Source: Prorocentrum cordatum (lineage: Eukaryota; Sar; Dinophyceae; Prorocentrales; Prorocentraceae). Taken from it: a stretch of 64,000 nucleotides of DNA. The stretch is taken from assembly GCA_963575745.1 (NCBI GenBank), contig CAUYUJ010014771.1, positions 950,593 through 1,014,592 on the forward strand. Reading direction: 5' to 3'. The first letter of the stretch is position 1. The number at the start of each line of letters is the position of its first letter. Shown here one piece after another: positions 30,827 to 40,498 of this stretch. The translations under genes were made by a program, and so were the position numbers. The notes below the pieces were generated by a model. That model saw only the letters and a program-made list of their open reading frames with translations. It was not told where the DNA came from and made no database searches.

Positions 30827-31900
30827 ACAGCCTTTATAGACCTTCGAGGGGAACAAAATAATCCAGCACGAGATGCTCAGCAGTCAGACCAACCACCTGA
30901 TCATCAGCCAGACCAACATCATGATCAACAGATAGACCAACACCAAAATCAACAGCCTCCAGAACGACCGCAAGACTCACCAGCAGCTGTCTGGACAGCA
31001 AGAAGCTCCACAACAGCAGCCAGTGCAGGGGCAACGAGACACACCAGGAGCAGCACCAGCTCAAGGTGGCGTGGGTCATCCGAAGCAGTCGGACAGCAGA
31101 AAGAGACGATCGGATGTGGTGCACGACAATGACGTGATGCCGATGTCGCAGAGGCTGGGCGATGAGTACGAACCAATCCCAGCTGATCGAGACCAAGCAG
31201 AGGAGGATTTACGAGCACGACTACATCGAGCACGCCGGGCCTGGGACACCATCCTGGGAGCAGTGGCATCCAGCAGCCAGGGCAAGACCGACCTGAGGCA
31301 GCTGGACAACATCAGGAGTGCACCTCTACTACCCGAACCGGCACCAGGGTATAAGATCGAGAGGTGGCGACTGTTCGACTTGGACACGCGACCTGGTCCA
31401 AGACATCTCGAGGGTGGACTGGGTAGCAGACCCTCAGATCATCGACGATGTGGTGGCACCGCAACCGATCACAGTCATCGAGGAGATCATCGATAAAGGA
31501 GGAAGGAACTGAAGATGGACCAGGAGGTGACCAGCAACCTGCACCCTCACAGCTAGGACCTCCACGCGGTAGCAACACTGACGAGATCATGGAGGAGCCC
31601 GAGCAGCTCAAGAAGGTGGAACGCGGTAGTAAGAAGCACTCGGCCAAAAAGGACCTGAAGCTCAAGCGGATGATTCTCACGACGATCGAACTCCATTTCA
31701 GGTACCTGCCAGTATCCAGAGGCATATGGAAGAACGCGAGAAGGCAGAGGAGATGGCAGCAGTGCCGACAGCAGCATCAAAATATCAACGATGTACCACA
31801 ACATCGAATGCTAGACAGCCGGAGCAGCATCAGGCCAGCAAGCGCCAGTCACATCCCGCGACGCTTATGGAGTTCCTGCGGGGCAACGTGCCCATTAGCA
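30827..31900 (+). pseudogene. Copia-A Gln/Asp-rich linker between integrase and RT
   Basis: Gln/His/Asn-rich text (HHDQQIDQ-type) at 30,850-30,990 is followed by PMSQRLGDEYEPIPADRDQA and RARLHRARRAWDTILGAV. Several frames contribute. Low-complexity linkers at this position are normal in copia polyproteins. No catalytic motif. Confidence 0.5.
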
Positions 31901-32481
31901 TCAAGCGTGCGAAGGGGCAGGCGGGGCCAATCAAGCAGCCGGCAGAAACACCGCTCCTGGTTGAAGCACTCGTGGCGGAGCGGATGTGCACGCAGCCGAC
32001 AAGGGCTCAACAAGCATCTGGAGATGAACCTGAAATCGCTTTGCGGCGGCAAGCTCAAGTGGAAGGAGATGCAGAGTGCAGTGGAGAAGGAGTGGAATAC
32101 CTGGGGCAAGTACGATGCGGCAGCCCGCGTATCAGGAGCAGCGGATGAGAAGATAGACCCTGACAAGATCCCAGGCTCCAAAGCGCTCTGGGCGGACAAG
32201 GGCCCAACGACCTTTGAGCCGAAGGCGAGAATCTGAGGACGGGGCTACGAGGAGGAGTTCGACGACAATTTACGTCGAAACTCTTCTACAGTCCCAGCAC
32301 AGATGGCGCTACTTCTGCGCAGCATAGCATCGATCCTCAACTTGGACCTAATCGCTGCAGGTGTGAAGGGTGTTTTTTTTTCTACAAGGCGTGGCGATCA
32401 CGCGCGAGTTCCACCTTCGGATCCAGACGAACCTTGGGAAGTGTGCCACCCCAGGTGTCAGAGCAGGCGACCTGCTGAAGC
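31901..32481 (+). pseudogene. Copia-A reverse transcriptase, N-terminal half
   Basis: LKWKEMQSAVEKEWNTWGKY, then D-P-D-K-I-P-G-S-K-A-L-W, is the start of copia RT ('E...W..y.a...i......p.r.v...k'). A TGA at 32,234 interrupts, then G-Y-E-E-E-F-D-D-N-L-R-R-N continues, followed by VPAQMALLLRSIASILNLDL. After a T-run (32,374-32,382) the frame shifts to F-F-L-Q-G-V-A-I-T-R-E-F-H-L-R-I, the 'AFLQG..l.re.yl' motif. The T-run is a likely slippage or error site. Confidence 0.8.
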
Positions 32482-33183
32482 TTGACGAGCATCTGCGCGA
32501 CCAACGATGCGGCAAGAGCTTTGCACGCTGCGCTGCGCGAGACGCTCGCGAAGCTTGGGTGCGAAGGCCTGAGCTTCGAGCCCGCGACCTTCATCAAGCG
32601 CAACAAGGAGAACGCGATCATTGGGATCACGTATCTACGCGGGGACGACTTCCTCACGGACATCAAGCAGGGCGGCCCCGAGGGCGCCAAGATCATGAAG
32701 GACCTTCAGAAGGATATTGACTTTGGCGAGGTCAAGTGCGCGAGGCAGGAGAAGGCGACGTTCTTTGGCCGGGCTTATCAGCAGGATAAGGACGGCCGCA
32801 TCAACGCCACTATGGAGGCCTATGTAGAACCTGCGCGGACTGTGCGTGTCTCCAGGGAGCGCAGCAAAGCACGTGACAGTTCGCTGACCCCTGAAGAGCA
32901 TCGAGGACTACGAATGGTGGTTGGACAACTGCAGTGGGCAGCGCGAATGATTTGTTTCGAAGAAGCGTTCGAGGCATCCCGATTGGCTTCGACGCTGGGA
33001 GCTCCGACGGCGAAGAATTTTCAGGACGGGAGTGCGGCTATCAGGGGAACCCAGAAGCCGGACAATCAAGTTCGCTGCTGGTCTGAACCTGTGGAAGACC
33101 ATGGTAATCAGCGTGGCCAACAGTACTTTCGACAACCTGCCGAAGCACAGATCGCAACGAGGACGCTTCGTCATGCTAGGTGA
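32482..33183 (+). pseudogene. Copia-A reverse transcriptase, C-terminal half
   Basis: C-A-T-N-D-A-A-R-A-L-H-A-A-L matches the 'YGL.dApraw' helix. G-I-T-Y-L-R-G-D-D-F-L holds the two catalytic Asp residues (32,644-32,649) at the place of the usual VDD. Then F-G-E-V-K-C, A-T-F-F-G-R-A-Y-Q-Q-D-K-D-G-R-I, an L-T-P-E-E-H-R-G-L-R-M-V-V-G-Q-L-Q-W run and a helix follow, the standard copia order. The frame is good to about 33,060, making this the best preserved part of Copia-A. Confidence 0.9.
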
Positions 33184-33360
33184 CGAGAAGATCAACGAGG
33201 ACCACGGCGACACATACAAGGCACATTGCAATGGCTGGCAGTCTTCAAAAATTCAACGAGTGGTGCGATCTACTGTATCGGCGGAGGCATGCTCCTGTGC
33301 AGATTCTGTGGATATGCTGATTAGGACAAGGTCAAACCCGGCGGAGACCGATACTCAGAG

Positions 33361-33615
33361 ATGGACGCGGCCGAGATCGCGCATGACACCCGCCCGGCGA
33401 AATGCATTCCGGTGGCCGACTGCAAGAGCCTGTATGACACGATCACAAAGGAGGAAGTATCTATGACGGACAGGAGGTTTTCTCTCGAGGCGGCTGTACT
33501 ACGTCAGCCACTAAAAGAGGTCAGCATCAAGTGGGTCAAGAGCGAGCAGGTGCTAGCGGACTTTTTTGACGAAGGTGCTTCCAGTAGGCTACGCGAGGAA
33601 GTTTGTGATATCTAA
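33361..33615 (+). pseudogene. Copia-A RNase H
   Basis: The frame reads I-P-V-A-D-C-K-S-L-Y-D-T-I-T-K, D-R-R-F-S-L-E-A-A-V-L-R-Q, then W-V-K-S-E-Q-V-L-A-D-F-F, matching the copia RNase H steps 'D.ksLyd', 'dkR...ei..lre' and 'wv....mlAD.lTK'. The Asp in V-A-D-C is the conserved catalytic one. The upstream part (33,230-33,350) with the first Asp/Glu is broken. Its stop is TAA at 33,613. Confidence 0.85.
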
Positions 33616-33755
33616 CTTGTGGACTCTTGGGCCTGATGACAGAGCGCCATCACTACGCGGACGGACGCTAGCTGGACCAGAGAAGGTAGCAGCCAACAAG
33701 GAGGTCAACGACCTGAACGCGAAGATGGCTAAGTACGTCAAGCAGGAGCTGTGCG

Positions 33756-34187
33756 ATGACACCGATGGGAACGATGATATCTACCTGGCCGGTGGAGACG
33801 CACAACTACGTAGACGAGTGCTTCTACGATGACAAGGACGAGAACTATGACGAGACCGAGTATGTCGAAACATTGTACATGGACGATGCGATGGGCAACT
33901 ATCCAGTGGATGGGAGTGGTGCGCAGCGAACCATCCAGACACCTGACATAGTTGCGGTTCTGCTTGAATTCTGTGCACTTGCAGTGTATGGAGTATGTCT
34001 TTCGATGTCTCCTACGGCGGTGACATTGGTATCGGTCATCGCGGGAATCCTCATGTTTATCTACATGATGCAGCCTAGGCAGAATGGCACCGATGGGGGT
34101 GGACAGTTCGAGCAGCGACAATCTTTTCAGGGCGGAGGTGCCCAAGCAGGCAAAGCTACAGACAGCCGCGCTACGCCTGAAGGCTGA
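33756..34187 (+). CDS. Copia-A downstream ORF with two membrane segments
   Basis: This 143-codon ORF follows the RNase H. An acidic, Tyr-rich N-terminal half (YVDECFYDDKDENYDETEYV) is followed by two hydrophobic stretches (about residues 66-83 and 86-106, the second TAVTLVSVIAGILMFIYMM), then a polar tail. Two transmembrane helices are likely. Some copia lineages carry an extra ORF here, occasionally compared with env, but I see no signal peptide or fusion motif and claim no function. A continuation in another frame to 34,344 is possible. Confidence 0.5.
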   Translation: MTPMGTMISTWPVETHNYVDECFYDDKDENYDETEYVETLYMDDAMGNYPVDGSGAQRTIQTPDIVAVLLEFCALAVYGVCLSMSPTAVTLVSVIAGILMFIYMMQPRQNGTDGGGQFEQRQSFQGGGAQAGKATDSRATPEG

Positions 34188-34344
34188 GCCTGAGGTGGAG
34201 ACGTACTCCGACGAGGCTACGGAGGATGGACTGATCTATCTGGGGGACAGTGCTCTCCTGAGGCAGCGTTTGGCTACGCTGGGGCCGATGCGCATCAAGA
34301 GTGGCAAATGCGAGGGCAGCAGCTTCGCGTGCATATATAGCTAG
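34084..34344 (+). CDS. Copia-A 3' small ORF, unknown
   Basis: 86 codons, overlapping the end of the membrane ORF in another frame. Charged Glu/Ala-rich text (LKAEPEVETYSDEATEDGLI), then LGDSALLRQRLATLGPM. Perhaps the true C-terminal part of the preceding protein after a frameshift near 34,090. No motif. Confidence 0.35.
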   Translation: MAPMGVDSSSSDNLFRAEVPKQAKLQTAALRLKAEPEVETYSDEATEDGLIYLGDSALLRQRLATLGPMRIKSGKCEGSSFACIYS

Positions 34345-34846
34345 GACACGCACCGCGCTAATTGCTTGGGCCGGTGTCTGAAGCTGGACGCAGGCGAGAG
34401 CAGGAGCTACATTCTCGATCCGAGTATCAAGACGCACACCGCATACAGCATCATAAGTCAGCTCAGTTACGATATGAGTTCACGACCAATATTGTGGTGA
34501 TGTTGGGTGGTGGAGAATGTTATTGAGATTGCTACCGGCTCTGTGTTTACCTTGGTTGGCTGAGGAGATGTGCGTGCACCCTCTCAGGTGATGAGGAGAT
34601 GAGTGCGCCTTCTCAAGTGGCCGGGTGATGTTTGCATCGAGATTTGATTTGTAATCTCTTCATATTTGTTGCTGAAGATTTTGATTTGATGTTTTGATAT
34701 TTGCTGTTCAAGATTGAATTTGATACCTTGATAGGCGTTGTTCGGTGTGCGGGCTGCGTCCGGCCGGTCGAGCCGACAGGCATGTTCATGCATATTCTGG
34801 AGGATTGCCTCAGAATTGGCCACGCATTCTTCAGTAACAGCTTCTG
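34345..34846. other. Copia-A 3' untranslated stretch
   Basis: AT-richer than its surroundings, with a short direct repeat of the type GAGGAGATG(T/A)G(T/A)GTGC around 34,562-34,612. Contains no supported gene; leads to the 3' LTR. Confidence 0.5.
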
Positions 34847-34876
34847 TGTGAAATAGATAGGCGAGAATGTGATATT
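34847..34876 (+). repeat. Copia-A 3' LTR, left piece
   Basis: TGTGAAATAGATAGGCGAGA and the following ATGTGATATT match the start of the 5' LTR. The LTR is then interrupted by the G-rich insert and continues at 35,789. Confidence 0.75.
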
Positions 34877-35788
34877 GTAGTGGCCTCCGGCCAGTGCCGC
34901 CGATCCGGGGCGCTCCGGGCGCCTGTGGACATGAACGACGACGAGGAAGACGAAAACGACGACGAAAACGAATGCGTCGACGACGACGACGGCGACGAGA
35001 GCGACGACGAGAACGACCACGACCACGACGACGACGACGGCGATGACGACGACGACGACGCGAGCGACGACGACGACGACGACGACGACGATGGCGCGAG
35101 CGACGACGACGACGACGACGACGACGCGACGACAACGACGACGACGACGGGGGGGGGCTGGACTGCAGGGGGGGGTTCTGCTCTGCAGGGGGCGTCCGCT
35201 CGGCAGAGGGAGGGGCTGCAGGTGCGAAGGGGGGTTCGCTCTGCAGGGGGGGGGGCTGCAGGAGGGGGGGTTTTGCTGCAGGGGGGGGGCGCAGGAGGGG
35301 GGGGGGGGGGGGGGTGCGCTCTGCAGGGGGGGGGGGGGCTGGGCTGCAGGGGGGAGGTCCGCTCTGCGGGTGGGGGCGGGGGCCCGCTCTGCAGGGGGGG
35401 GGGAAGGGGGGGGCAGGAGGGGGGGTCTGCTCTGCAGGGGGGGGGGGGGGGGGGGGGGGGGCGCAGGGGAGGGGGGGGGGGGTCCGCTCTGCAGGGAAGG
35501 GGGGGGGGGGGGGGGGGAGAGGGGTCCGCTCTGCAGGGGGAGGGGGGGGGGGGGGCTGTGCTGCAGGGGGGGGGGGGGGGGGCGCGCGCCCTGCAGGGGT
35601 GCGGGGGGGAGGGGGGTGGGGGGGGGGGGGGGTCCGCTCTGGAGGGGGGTGGGGCGAATCACTGAATTTGGTCACCTTAGGTCGGAAATGAGGTCGGGAA
35701 TGGGCACCCCCAACCTCCCTCGGCAGAGCGAAGCTTGAGCGAGCTCAAGCCCACGCTCTCACAAACTCACGCGCCGGATCGGCGGATT
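34877..35788. mobile_element. G-rich insertion inside the 3' LTR
   Basis: It interrupts the LTR between GTGATATT and TAGGG. ATT (34,874-34,876) recurs as 35,786-35,788, a possible 3-base target duplication. Near the left end CCGCCGATCCGG (34,898-34,909), and at the right end CCGGATCGGCGG (35,774-35,785), are perfect inverted repeats, 21 bases and 0 bases from the edges. Inside: GAC/GACGAC repeats (34,930-35,150), then 500 bases of G-runs with regular CCGCTCTGCAG spacers. No transposase. A non-autonomous element or array-rich filler insertion. Confidence 0.6.
35148..35655. repeat. G-run array with CTCTGCAG spacers
   Basis: G-runs of up to about 24 bases, broken by (GTC)CGCTCTGCAG spacers every 30-60 bases. 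Four-tract G-quadruplex potential along its full length on the plus strand. Confidence 0.9.
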
Positions 35789-35971
35789 TAGGGCGATCAT
35801 GAATTATCTGTCCTTTCCGCCCGTGGCCGCTGTGGCTCATGAACTGGGCGGGGGGGCGGGCGCGCCTGCTCGCGTTTTAGCCTGAGTGCGGAGATGCAGA
35901 TTCATATCATATCTTATCTGGTGCTTGCATCAAGCACTGGCCGGGGGGATATTGCGATCTGCACTTGCGCA
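35789..35971 (+). repeat. Copia-A 3' LTR, right piece
   Basis: TAGGGCGATCATGAATTATC, onward to GATCTGCACTTGCGCA, matches 26,140-26,312. Contains an 8-base CATGAACT absent from the 5' copy. Confidence 0.85.
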
Positions 35972-36009
35972 CTACATTGCCAAGCGCAGCATTGCCTTGA
36001 TCACATGGC

Positions 36010-36483
36010 TTGCCTGTTTTCCATAACAATAGCAGCTCGCAGGGCGCCGGAGGCACAGCGCAGCCTTCCTCTCCGGAGGGGGCCTCGCGAAATGTTGGAC
36101 TATGCATTGGCGCGACAGCGCTGAACAAACGCGCGCGCAATGTGGAAAGTCATTCATCTGCAAAACTCCCCCCCGACCATTGCCCAGTGTTGGCGACCAT
36201 CGAAATGCGATTTCAACAAATTCACGAACCGACTGGCCACGAGAGGCGTAAATATCAGCCGTTTTCTGATGCACAAGTACAAGCCTACAACGAGTACATG
36301 AGGGGGCACTGGCCTCAGGGAGCCACGCCCAAAAGCCTCGCCGAAGTCAGGCAACGGGCGGCGCAGGGCAGAACGCGGGATATCCCACCGAAACGGGAAT
36401 CCCAAGAGGTGTCCGCGGCAGCGGAGCCCCTCCCCAACGGGCGACAACATGTCATAGAGTCAACAAAAACCGTGAAACCATAA
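36010..36483 (+). pseudogene. LINE-C endonuclease, C-terminal part
   Basis: From 36,140 the frame reads V-E-S-H-S-S-A-K-L-P-P-D-H-C-P-V-L-A-T-I, where D-H-C-P-V (36,175 on) is the last catalytic motif of LINE endonucleases (usually SDHxPV), then ERRKYQPFSDAQVQAYNEYM, the start of the endonuclease-RT linker. Just upstream, in a second frame, P-R-E-M-L-D-Y-A-L-A (36,088-36,117) matches the 'qiDyil' step. It continues the fragment at 25,730-26,015 across Copia-A. Confidence 0.75.
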
Positions 36484-36523
36484 CACCATTCACCGCCCAT
36501 ATCAAAACAACAAAAGGAGCAGC

Positions 36524-36885
36524 GTGAACAAACGACAGGCCCTGAACCCGCGCAGAAAGACATGGGCGTCCGAGACCGCTGGACGGGCATCAGACCGCTG
36601 CGCTCAAAATGCACCCCGCAGCCACGCGCGTACAACAAGTCGATGGAACGCCCGTTCCCCTGCACGAAAGAGCCGAAGAAGCAGCGAGGCATCTCGCCAC
36701 CAAGCAGCGGGGCGCGCCGGAGACCGACCGGCCCGGGACAGCATGCTGGCGCGCAAACCCCATAGGGGGACCCAGTAGTGGAACGCCCTTTGGCGTCGGA
36801 CATTGCCCCACTGACGCCGACGGCGTCGCGAGCTTTTTCGAAGAAGACGGCGGGAAACGCCGGGCCCAGGCGCGCCGATGGAATT
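36524..36885 (+). pseudogene. LINE-C endonuclease-RT linker
   Basis: Three frames contribute: RDRWTGIRPLRSKCTPQPRA; RVQQVDGTPVPLHERAEEAA, then R-H-L-A-T-K-Q; and a break near 36,780. In related LINEs this is the stretch leading to the template-binding fingers. No catalytic role. Confidence 0.6.
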
Positions 36886-37695
36886 CTTCAAACAAGCGAA
36901 TGACGGCAGGCTCGCTTTGGTATTGGGCGCGTTCAACGGTTGTGGGGCCAAGCGACAAGCTCCAGAATCATCATTCACCGCGCGGGTGGTCTTCCTGCAC
37001 AGAATGGGCGACTCTAGCAACTTGAGCAAATCGCGGCCCAATCTCTGTCTGTAGAACAGCATCTGCCATCTGTTTGAAGCATTCATCCAAAGACGCCTCT
37101 CCTACGCATTGGATCTACGCATTGGATCCGCACTCTCAGAAAATCCAATGTGGTTTCCAGCGGCGGAAGAGCATTGCTCATCCACTTGTTCGGAGAGCCA
37201 TGGAGCATGGCGAGCGCACATGGAACGCTTGATTCGTCCAGCTACCCGATTGGGAGAAGGCTTTCGGCAAAGTCAAACATGGGGCGCTCCTCCAGCTTAT
37301 CGAGCGCGTGCAAGTCCACCGACGGCTCCTCGATGCCATTCGCTCTCTGTGCTCGAGGCCAGCCGTCTTCGTTGAAATGGAACGCTCTTCCTCGCAAGTG
37401 CACGAACAAGCTACAGGATTACCCCGGGGCTGCCCCCTGCAACTGGTTTTGTTTTCGGGTAGTCACGACGCGCCTCTTTCACGACGCTCACACCCGCCGC
37501 TCCTGGACCAGGACCTGCGGGCAGGGAGGGTGCTGGGACGAACGGAAAGGTATCTTCTTGCCGTGCGAAGACGACGCTGTTTGTGCTTTCGCCGGCAAAA
37601 CCGCATTGGGGGAAATTCTTGCGCGGCGTCGAGGCAGAGGGCGAACGCTGCGGTTGCAACCCCATGAATCAACGTGCGAAATCATTCAGGGTTGA
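36886..37695 (+). pseudogene. LINE-C reverse transcriptase
   Basis: FFKQANDGRLALVLGAFNG, then S-S-F-T-A-R-V-V-F-L-H-R-M-G-D-S and R-P-N-L-C-L, match the steps 'eg.ip..w....v..i.KKGd..... YRPIsLl'. TAG (37,050-37,052) then interrupts. After it come FEAFIQRRLSYALDLRIG, a damaged motif A (E-K-A-F-G-K-V-K in one frame, with Asp read as Glu/Gly), L-P-R-G-C-P-L-Q-L-V-L-F for motif B, and C-E-D-D-A-V-C for motif C with both catalytic Asp codons (37,570-37,575). Confidence 0.85.
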
Positions 37696-38010
37696 CAACA
37701 GGTCACATTCAATTTCTACCATGGAGCAGTAGTGCCACACATGTATCTGGGGTGTTTGGTTAACGACAGACGGGGACCCGCAGATGGTGCTGCGATATCG
37801 TTTTTCGGTGCGCACGGGCGTCTGGGAAACAAGTTTTTTTTTTCCAAGAGTTCAGACTGCTCCGCCCGCGTCAAACTAAAGGTATTCCGCGCCATTGCCC
37901 GCTCGAAACTCACGCGCGGCCTGGAGTCGGCGCAGCTCGCGTAGAGCACGCGCCAACGCTTGGGCACACTCCTTATAACAAGAGTTCCAGCAACTATACG
38001 AAGGCATAAC
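37696..38010 (+). pseudogene. LINE-C RT thumb
   Basis: Y-L-G-C-L-V-N-D-R, then SKSSDCSARVKLKVFRAIAR and S-K-L-T-R-G-L-E-S-A-Q-L fit the 'YLG..l', 'K..vy.avi.skl.YGlE' steps after motif C. Stop TAG at 37,942. Confidence 0.8.
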
Positions 38011-38340
38011 GGCATACGCTTTCATACAACACGGCAACGCCCGTGCGCATGCGCGCGCGAACGAGCAACTGCAGGCACATCGGCCTTGAGAAGGCAGTGA
38101 GCGCCTCAGTTGAAACTACACGCGCGCAGGTCAAATCCTTCGCAGTGCTGCTTGACAGCAGAGACGACGACTCAGCGGAAACCATGCTAGTGAGTCGGAC
38201 ATTTCTGGGGTGACAGCACACGGGGGCGCCCCAAGAGGGACGCCCAAACATTGATTGATATAAGGTGGCGTTCGATGATCAGTGGCAAAGGTTGTTGGAA
38301 CATCTTCCAAGTCCGCGATGCCCGAACGCCGCTCAATCTC
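38011..38340 (+). pseudogene. LINE-C C-terminal tail
   Basis: From 38,220 a frame reads R-P-K-R-D-A-Q-T-L-I-D-I-R-W-R-S-M, similar to the 'RVGRPR..W' end of LINE ORF2 proteins. No finger seen. The element edge is placed at 38,340 only approximately. Confidence 0.5.
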
Positions 38341-39430
38341 GAGGACGCGCGGCCTGTGGCGCTGCTGAAGCAGGCTGCAGGCTTTGTCTGTCAACGTGCT
38401 GTTTGTCCCGAGCGACGCAGATTAGCCTCTCCACTGCGCGGCGCACGTGCGTGCAATGTAGGTAGGTAGGTAGGTAGCTCGGTCGGTGGCGTCTTCCCAC
38501 TGCTCTTCCTTCGGGGGCATCGCCTGCACGAGAGGATTGCGCAGGGCCCCCAGCGCCGCGGAGGCGCGCTTGCACCGCGTAGCTTGCGCCGCGTACTGCG
38601 CCGATCCAAAAATTCCCCCAAATGCGCCTCGGTGCATCTCGTCGCCACCTCGGCAGGCGCGAGGTCGAAGATGGCCGGCGGGGGCCGCTCGGGGGGCGAG
38701 GGCAGAGGGGCGGCGCAGGCGGGGGCGGGATCGCCGCCCCGCCCCGTTTGGCCGCAGGGGCCCTGCACAATGTGAATCCAGCCCCCCGCCTTCTGGGGTG
38801 GAGTAGAGCTTCGGCCCCCAACTCAGCTTTGTAAACCCCGCGCGGCGTATGAACCCGAAGATGAGTAAACCTCGTAGGACCTCCTCAAACAAAACGATCG
38901 GGCTTGCTCCCGAGACGACCCGAGAGTTTTCCCGGCCACCCCAGAAGTGGCGCAATTGCGCGGGATTCGTGCCAACCGATTTGTTCCGTGTTTTGTCCGG
39001 CGGGCCCAAAGGTTCGCCTCGCGCGGCAGATGCCCCCTCCTGCCCCCGGCAGTTTCGAACGCGCGCCAGGTTGGTCAGCGTTCGCGCCAGAGCGCGGCGC
39101 GCGCCCAGGCAGGCCTGGCAGGATTTCTTTATTGCAGCGACATTGCAGCCATGCTGCTGCGTTGCATCCGCGCGGAGCCGTGCTTCGCAAAGAGGGGTAT
39201 TTTGTTGAGCGCCGATGTAGATTTTCTTCTTTTTTGTTTAAAAAAAGAGCAGACTTATCCACCCCGGGGAACCGATGTACAGCGCGTGGGATTCTGACCG
39301 AATGTCCATCCTACCTGTGAATTCATACTGCCCCGTCTAGGTCGGTATCGCCCCCCCGCGCCATCTTATATGAAATATACGATGCGCGCGCATTCGTTCA
39401 TGAAGAATCGTAAGTCGTCAAGAAGCCTTT
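38341..39430. other. No supported gene
   Basis: Contains a TAGG tetranucleotide run (38,459-38,476) and two AGCTTGCACCGCG-type satellite units (38,572-38,600). Frames on both strands are Pro/Arg/Ala-rich without motifs. Confidence 0.5.
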
Positions 39431-39439
39431 CTGCAAAAA

Positions 39440-39990
39440 CGGGACGAAGTGCACGCGCGCGCGTCGTCGCGCGCGCGTGCTGCAATCTTTGAAGAACCAG
39501 AAGTTCCGGAAGGATTTCAAAATCGAGTGCCCAAAAAACATATAACAGCACAGGGCTTGGCACCGCGGAGTTTCAACAAACGCGCGCGCGCGCTCTTGCG
39601 AATTCTTGAAAACCGTCGGCTCTTCAAAATGTTCAAGAGCATACTACCAAACCGACTTCGCGCGCGCATGTCGAAATCGCTCGAACGCCCCTAGGCGCGC
39701 GCCGTTGCGAGTATCCCTTGCGAAAGCTGGGACGAAGTGCGCGCGCGTCGTCGCGCGCGCATGTCGAAATCCTTCAAACACCCTTGGTGTCGGAATGAAT
39801 TCAAAATCGAGTGTCAAAAACATACAACAACAAAGAGTTTCTCAACACGGATGTTCAGCAAAAACGTGCGCGCGTTCTTGCGAACTCTTGAGACAACCAT
39901 GCATGTTTCAGCATGTTCGTTAAATGCTACCAAACGGGCTTCGCGCGCCCACATGTCGAAATCGTTCGAACGCCTTTGCGCGCGTGCTGG
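39440..39990. repeat. Tandem duplication, unit about 285 bp, with CG-alternating core
   Basis: GACGAAGTGCACGCGCGCGC (39,443 on) recurs as GACGAAGTGCGCGCGCGTCG (39,731 on). AATTC(A/G)AAAT-type and CTACCAAAC(C/G)G(A/G)CTTCGCGCGC segments recur in order. CGCGCATGTCGAAATC(G/C)(C/T)TC occurs at 39,661, 39,757, 39,946 and weaker at 40,051. The 20-base alternating CG cores could adopt Z-DNA. Confidence 0.75.
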
Positions 39991-40084
39991 GGTGGCACGA
40001 TCCGTGTCCATTAGTACCATGCGAGCCACTCTCGCGCGTCTGCCGCGCGCGCGTGTCGAAGTCCTCCCGAAACCTTCATGGCCG

Positions 40085-40235
40085 ACGGGAAGACGCCGTC
40101 ATCGTCGTTGGCGTGATCGGCATCGGGGCCGTCGTCGCCACTAACACGATCATCGTGTCTACAATTGTCGCCACCAACATCGCCACTATCATCGCCATCG
40201 TGTCTACAGTTGTCGACGTTGCCATGATACCGCGC
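40085..40235. repeat. Degenerate ATCGTC-type triplet array
   Basis: Imperfect ATC/GTC/GCC triplets with a repeated ATCGTGTCTACA(A/G)TTGTCG segment at 40,152 and 40,197. Confidence 0.6.
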
Positions 40236-40498
40236 CCGCCCAAACCGCCGACTCGCATTCAAGTGCCCGCTGGGATGCGCCGAGCGGTCAGCACCACCGC
40301 GGCCTCGTCGGTCGCGCCAAACTACCTGGCCGCTGCGCGCGCGCATGCGCGGGCGGGCGCGGCCGCAGAGATGCACCAGCCATCGCCAAGCATTCATCGC
40401 AATCCCCGCCGCATGAGGCTTGCAGACCAAGTTGCGGGTGGGTGGGTGGGATGTTCGCGCGAGCAGTGGAGTGGACAATTCCCCGCGAACAGCAATTA

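Larger units (their letters stand above)
26108..35974 (+). mobile_element. Copia-A: LTR retrotransposon (Ty1/copia type)
   Basis: Direct LTRs of about 205 bases bound gag, integrase, reverse transcriptase and RNase H text in the copia order (integrase before RT). The 3' LTR is split by a 0.9-kb insert. Internal DNA is less GC-rich than its surroundings. No firm target-site duplication is seen; CATT at 26,104-26,107 and 35,975-35,978 is a possible 4-base one. The coding region is broken into about ten frames, so the copy is inactive as it stands. Confidence 0.85.
25660..38340 (+). mobile_element. LINE-C: 5'-truncated LINE split by Copia-A
   Basis: Endonuclease text occurs at 25,730-26,015. 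Its C-terminal part, the RT and the tail follow from 35,972 to 38,340, all on the plus strand and in the right order. The 9.9 kb between them is the LTR element Copia-A. The 5' end of LINE-C begins at the satellite at 25,650, so it was probably truncated on insertion. RT motif C keeps both Asp residues, but there are many frame changes and an in-frame TAG (37,050). Confidence 0.75.

Noticed and set aside
34880-35665. Poly-Asp then poly-Gly protein
   Set aside because: Product of GAC repeats and G-runs in the insert inside the LTR, not a gene.
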